The translations under genes and the position numbers were made by a program. Shown here one piece after another: positions 24,516-25,072 of a DNA stretch of 25,072 nt. Every line of letters starts with the position of its first letter. Within the stretch, counting starts at the first letter, position 1. The notes below the pieces were generated by a model. The model was not told where the DNA came from, did not search any database, and saw only the letters and a list, made by a program, of their open reading frames with translations. The DNA is from PALSA-1296 sp038322815 (GTDB lineage Bacteria > Bacteroidota > Ignavibacteria > Palsa-1295): the NCBI GenBank assembly GCA_038322815.1, contig JBBQGG010000044.1, forward strand, positions 1 through 25,072, given 5' to 3'.

Positions 24516-24935
24516 TTTTTCTCTTGACAGCTTCAAATCAAATTTTTTTTGATTTGTAAAAGAGACATAACTACTTTATTAACGGTAATTATATCGTTTA
24601 CACCCAAATTTCGGGAAATAGTTGTCGAAAAAACGTAGCTCAAAAATAGGATGACAAATTTCCGGCGCATATTACTGCCGTAAGATAGCCGCTATACATA
24701 CAAATATAGCGGCTATTTTATTTTAAAGAAAATTGGAGTAAATAAAAAATCACAAATAATTAGACTTGAAGTTGGATTTCCTCCCTACTTTCTTCTTGAA
24801 TAACTTTTTTAATTGTTCTCTTAATAATTTTGTAAGATCTAAAAATCTTTCTCAGAAGTATTGTCTTGCACATCTTCTTCTTCTTGATCAACTGTAAAAA
24901 GTTTATTCTGTTTCTTCCATCATAAACGAATAGTA
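24516..24935. other. AT-rich intergenic region before the insertion sequence
   Basis: About 420 bases without a credible gene. It contains a weak A/T-rich hairpin (24534-24542 with 24548-24556), a strong terminator (24685-24724), and an AT-rich stretch. A lysine-rich minus-strand frame (24760-24948) starts inside the insertion sequence and is not called. Confidence 0.6.
24685..24724 (+). terminator. Rho-independent terminator
   Basis: Perfect 12-bp stem ATAGCCGCTATA (24685-24696) with TATAGCGGCTAT (24705-24716), 8-base loop, followed by a T-rich tail. It lies 170 bases past the last cassette B gene and could end that transcript, leaving a long 3' region. Confidence 0.75.
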
Positions 24936-25072
24936 TGATGCTCCCCAAAATTAGGACAAGTGTTTAGGGTGGATTGTTCCACCACACACCATACTTGTCA
25001 ACATGGAAAAAAGAAGCAGGAGAAAATTCAGTTCAGAGTTCAAAGCAAAAGTGGTTTTAGAGGCATTGCGCG
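24936..25072 (+). mobile_element. Left end of an IS3-family insertion sequence (partial)
   Basis: The probable terminal inverted repeat begins TGATGCTCCCCAAAATTAGG at 24936, the usual TG...CCCC form for IS3 elements. A short leader hairpin (GGTGG 24968-24972 with CCACC 24979-24983) precedes the orfA start. The right end lies outside the window, so the exact boundary is not verified. Confidence 0.75.
25003..25072 (+). CDS. IS3-family transposase OrfA, N-terminal fragment (runs off window)
   Basis: Only 23 codons are present: MEKRSRRKFSSEFKAKVVLE followed by ALR. This is the start of an IS3-type OrfA helix-turn-helix protein (Tnp_1, RRKFSxEFKAKVVLEAL signature), which binds the IS ends. The catalytic DDE part (OrfB), usually made by a -1 frameshift, would lie to the right. 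Confidence 0.85.
   Translation, partial: MEKRSRRKFSSEFKAKVVLEALR

Noticed and set aside
24760..24948. 62-codon lysine-rich minus-strand frame
   Set aside because: Its start codon lies within the IS3 end and its composition reflects AT-rich DNA.

Overview
The window looks like chromosome from a free-living member of the Bacteroidota/Chlorobiota superphylum (Ignavibacteria/Kapabacteria-like). The evidence is indirect. Many secreted proteins end in type IX secretion (T9SS) type A sorting domains, Shine-Dalgarno sequences are mostly weak, promoter-like TAnnTTTG boxes occur, and the isocitrate dehydrogenase is the long form of about 480 residues found in Bacteroidota and alphaproteobacteria. No rRNA, tRNA, CRISPR array or prophage was seen.

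Layout. 1-905: a small heat-shock protein gene (minus) with a possible sigma-54-type promoter. 906-3893: a 995-residue T9SS cargo with several Ig-like choice-of-anchor-D repeats. 4122-6173: a YihY/BrkB membrane protein diverging from a Sua5/TsaC tRNA-modification enzyme. 6314-7759: isocitrate dehydrogenase. 7764-9553: a REP-like structured repeat, a four-helix-bundle protein and a small T9SS cargo, with two clear terminators. 9576-11324: an ABC exporter half with an aspartate at the catalytic-base position. 11432-16426: a tight three-gene operon of secreted proteins, namely a free-standing sorting-type domain, an IgGFc-binding-like protein with a sorting-type tail, and its paralogue whose tail is replaced by a predicted outer-membrane beta-barrel.

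16510-17721 and 22596-24515 are two copies of the same arrangement. Each has a small stand-alone LuxR/GerE-type HTH protein transcribed away from a secreted protein gene across a conserved, phased intergenic block. The regulators are paralogues; the secreted products are not visibly related (a 16-cysteine protein in one, a T9SS cargo plus a small protein in the other). Between them lie a seven-repeat propeller-like T9SS protein, a ClpB protein that has only the second AAA+ module, another REP-like repeat, and an aldehyde dehydrogenase. The right edge enters an IS3-family insertion sequence.

How the genes work together: housekeeping genes (sua5/tsaC, icd, aldehyde dehydrogenase, ABC exporter) are interspersed with surface/secretion cargo. 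The best candidate for an undescribed system is the repeated regulator / conserved promoter / variable secreted cargo module. The next best are the swapped-tail IgGFc-like operon and the NBD2-only ClpB.
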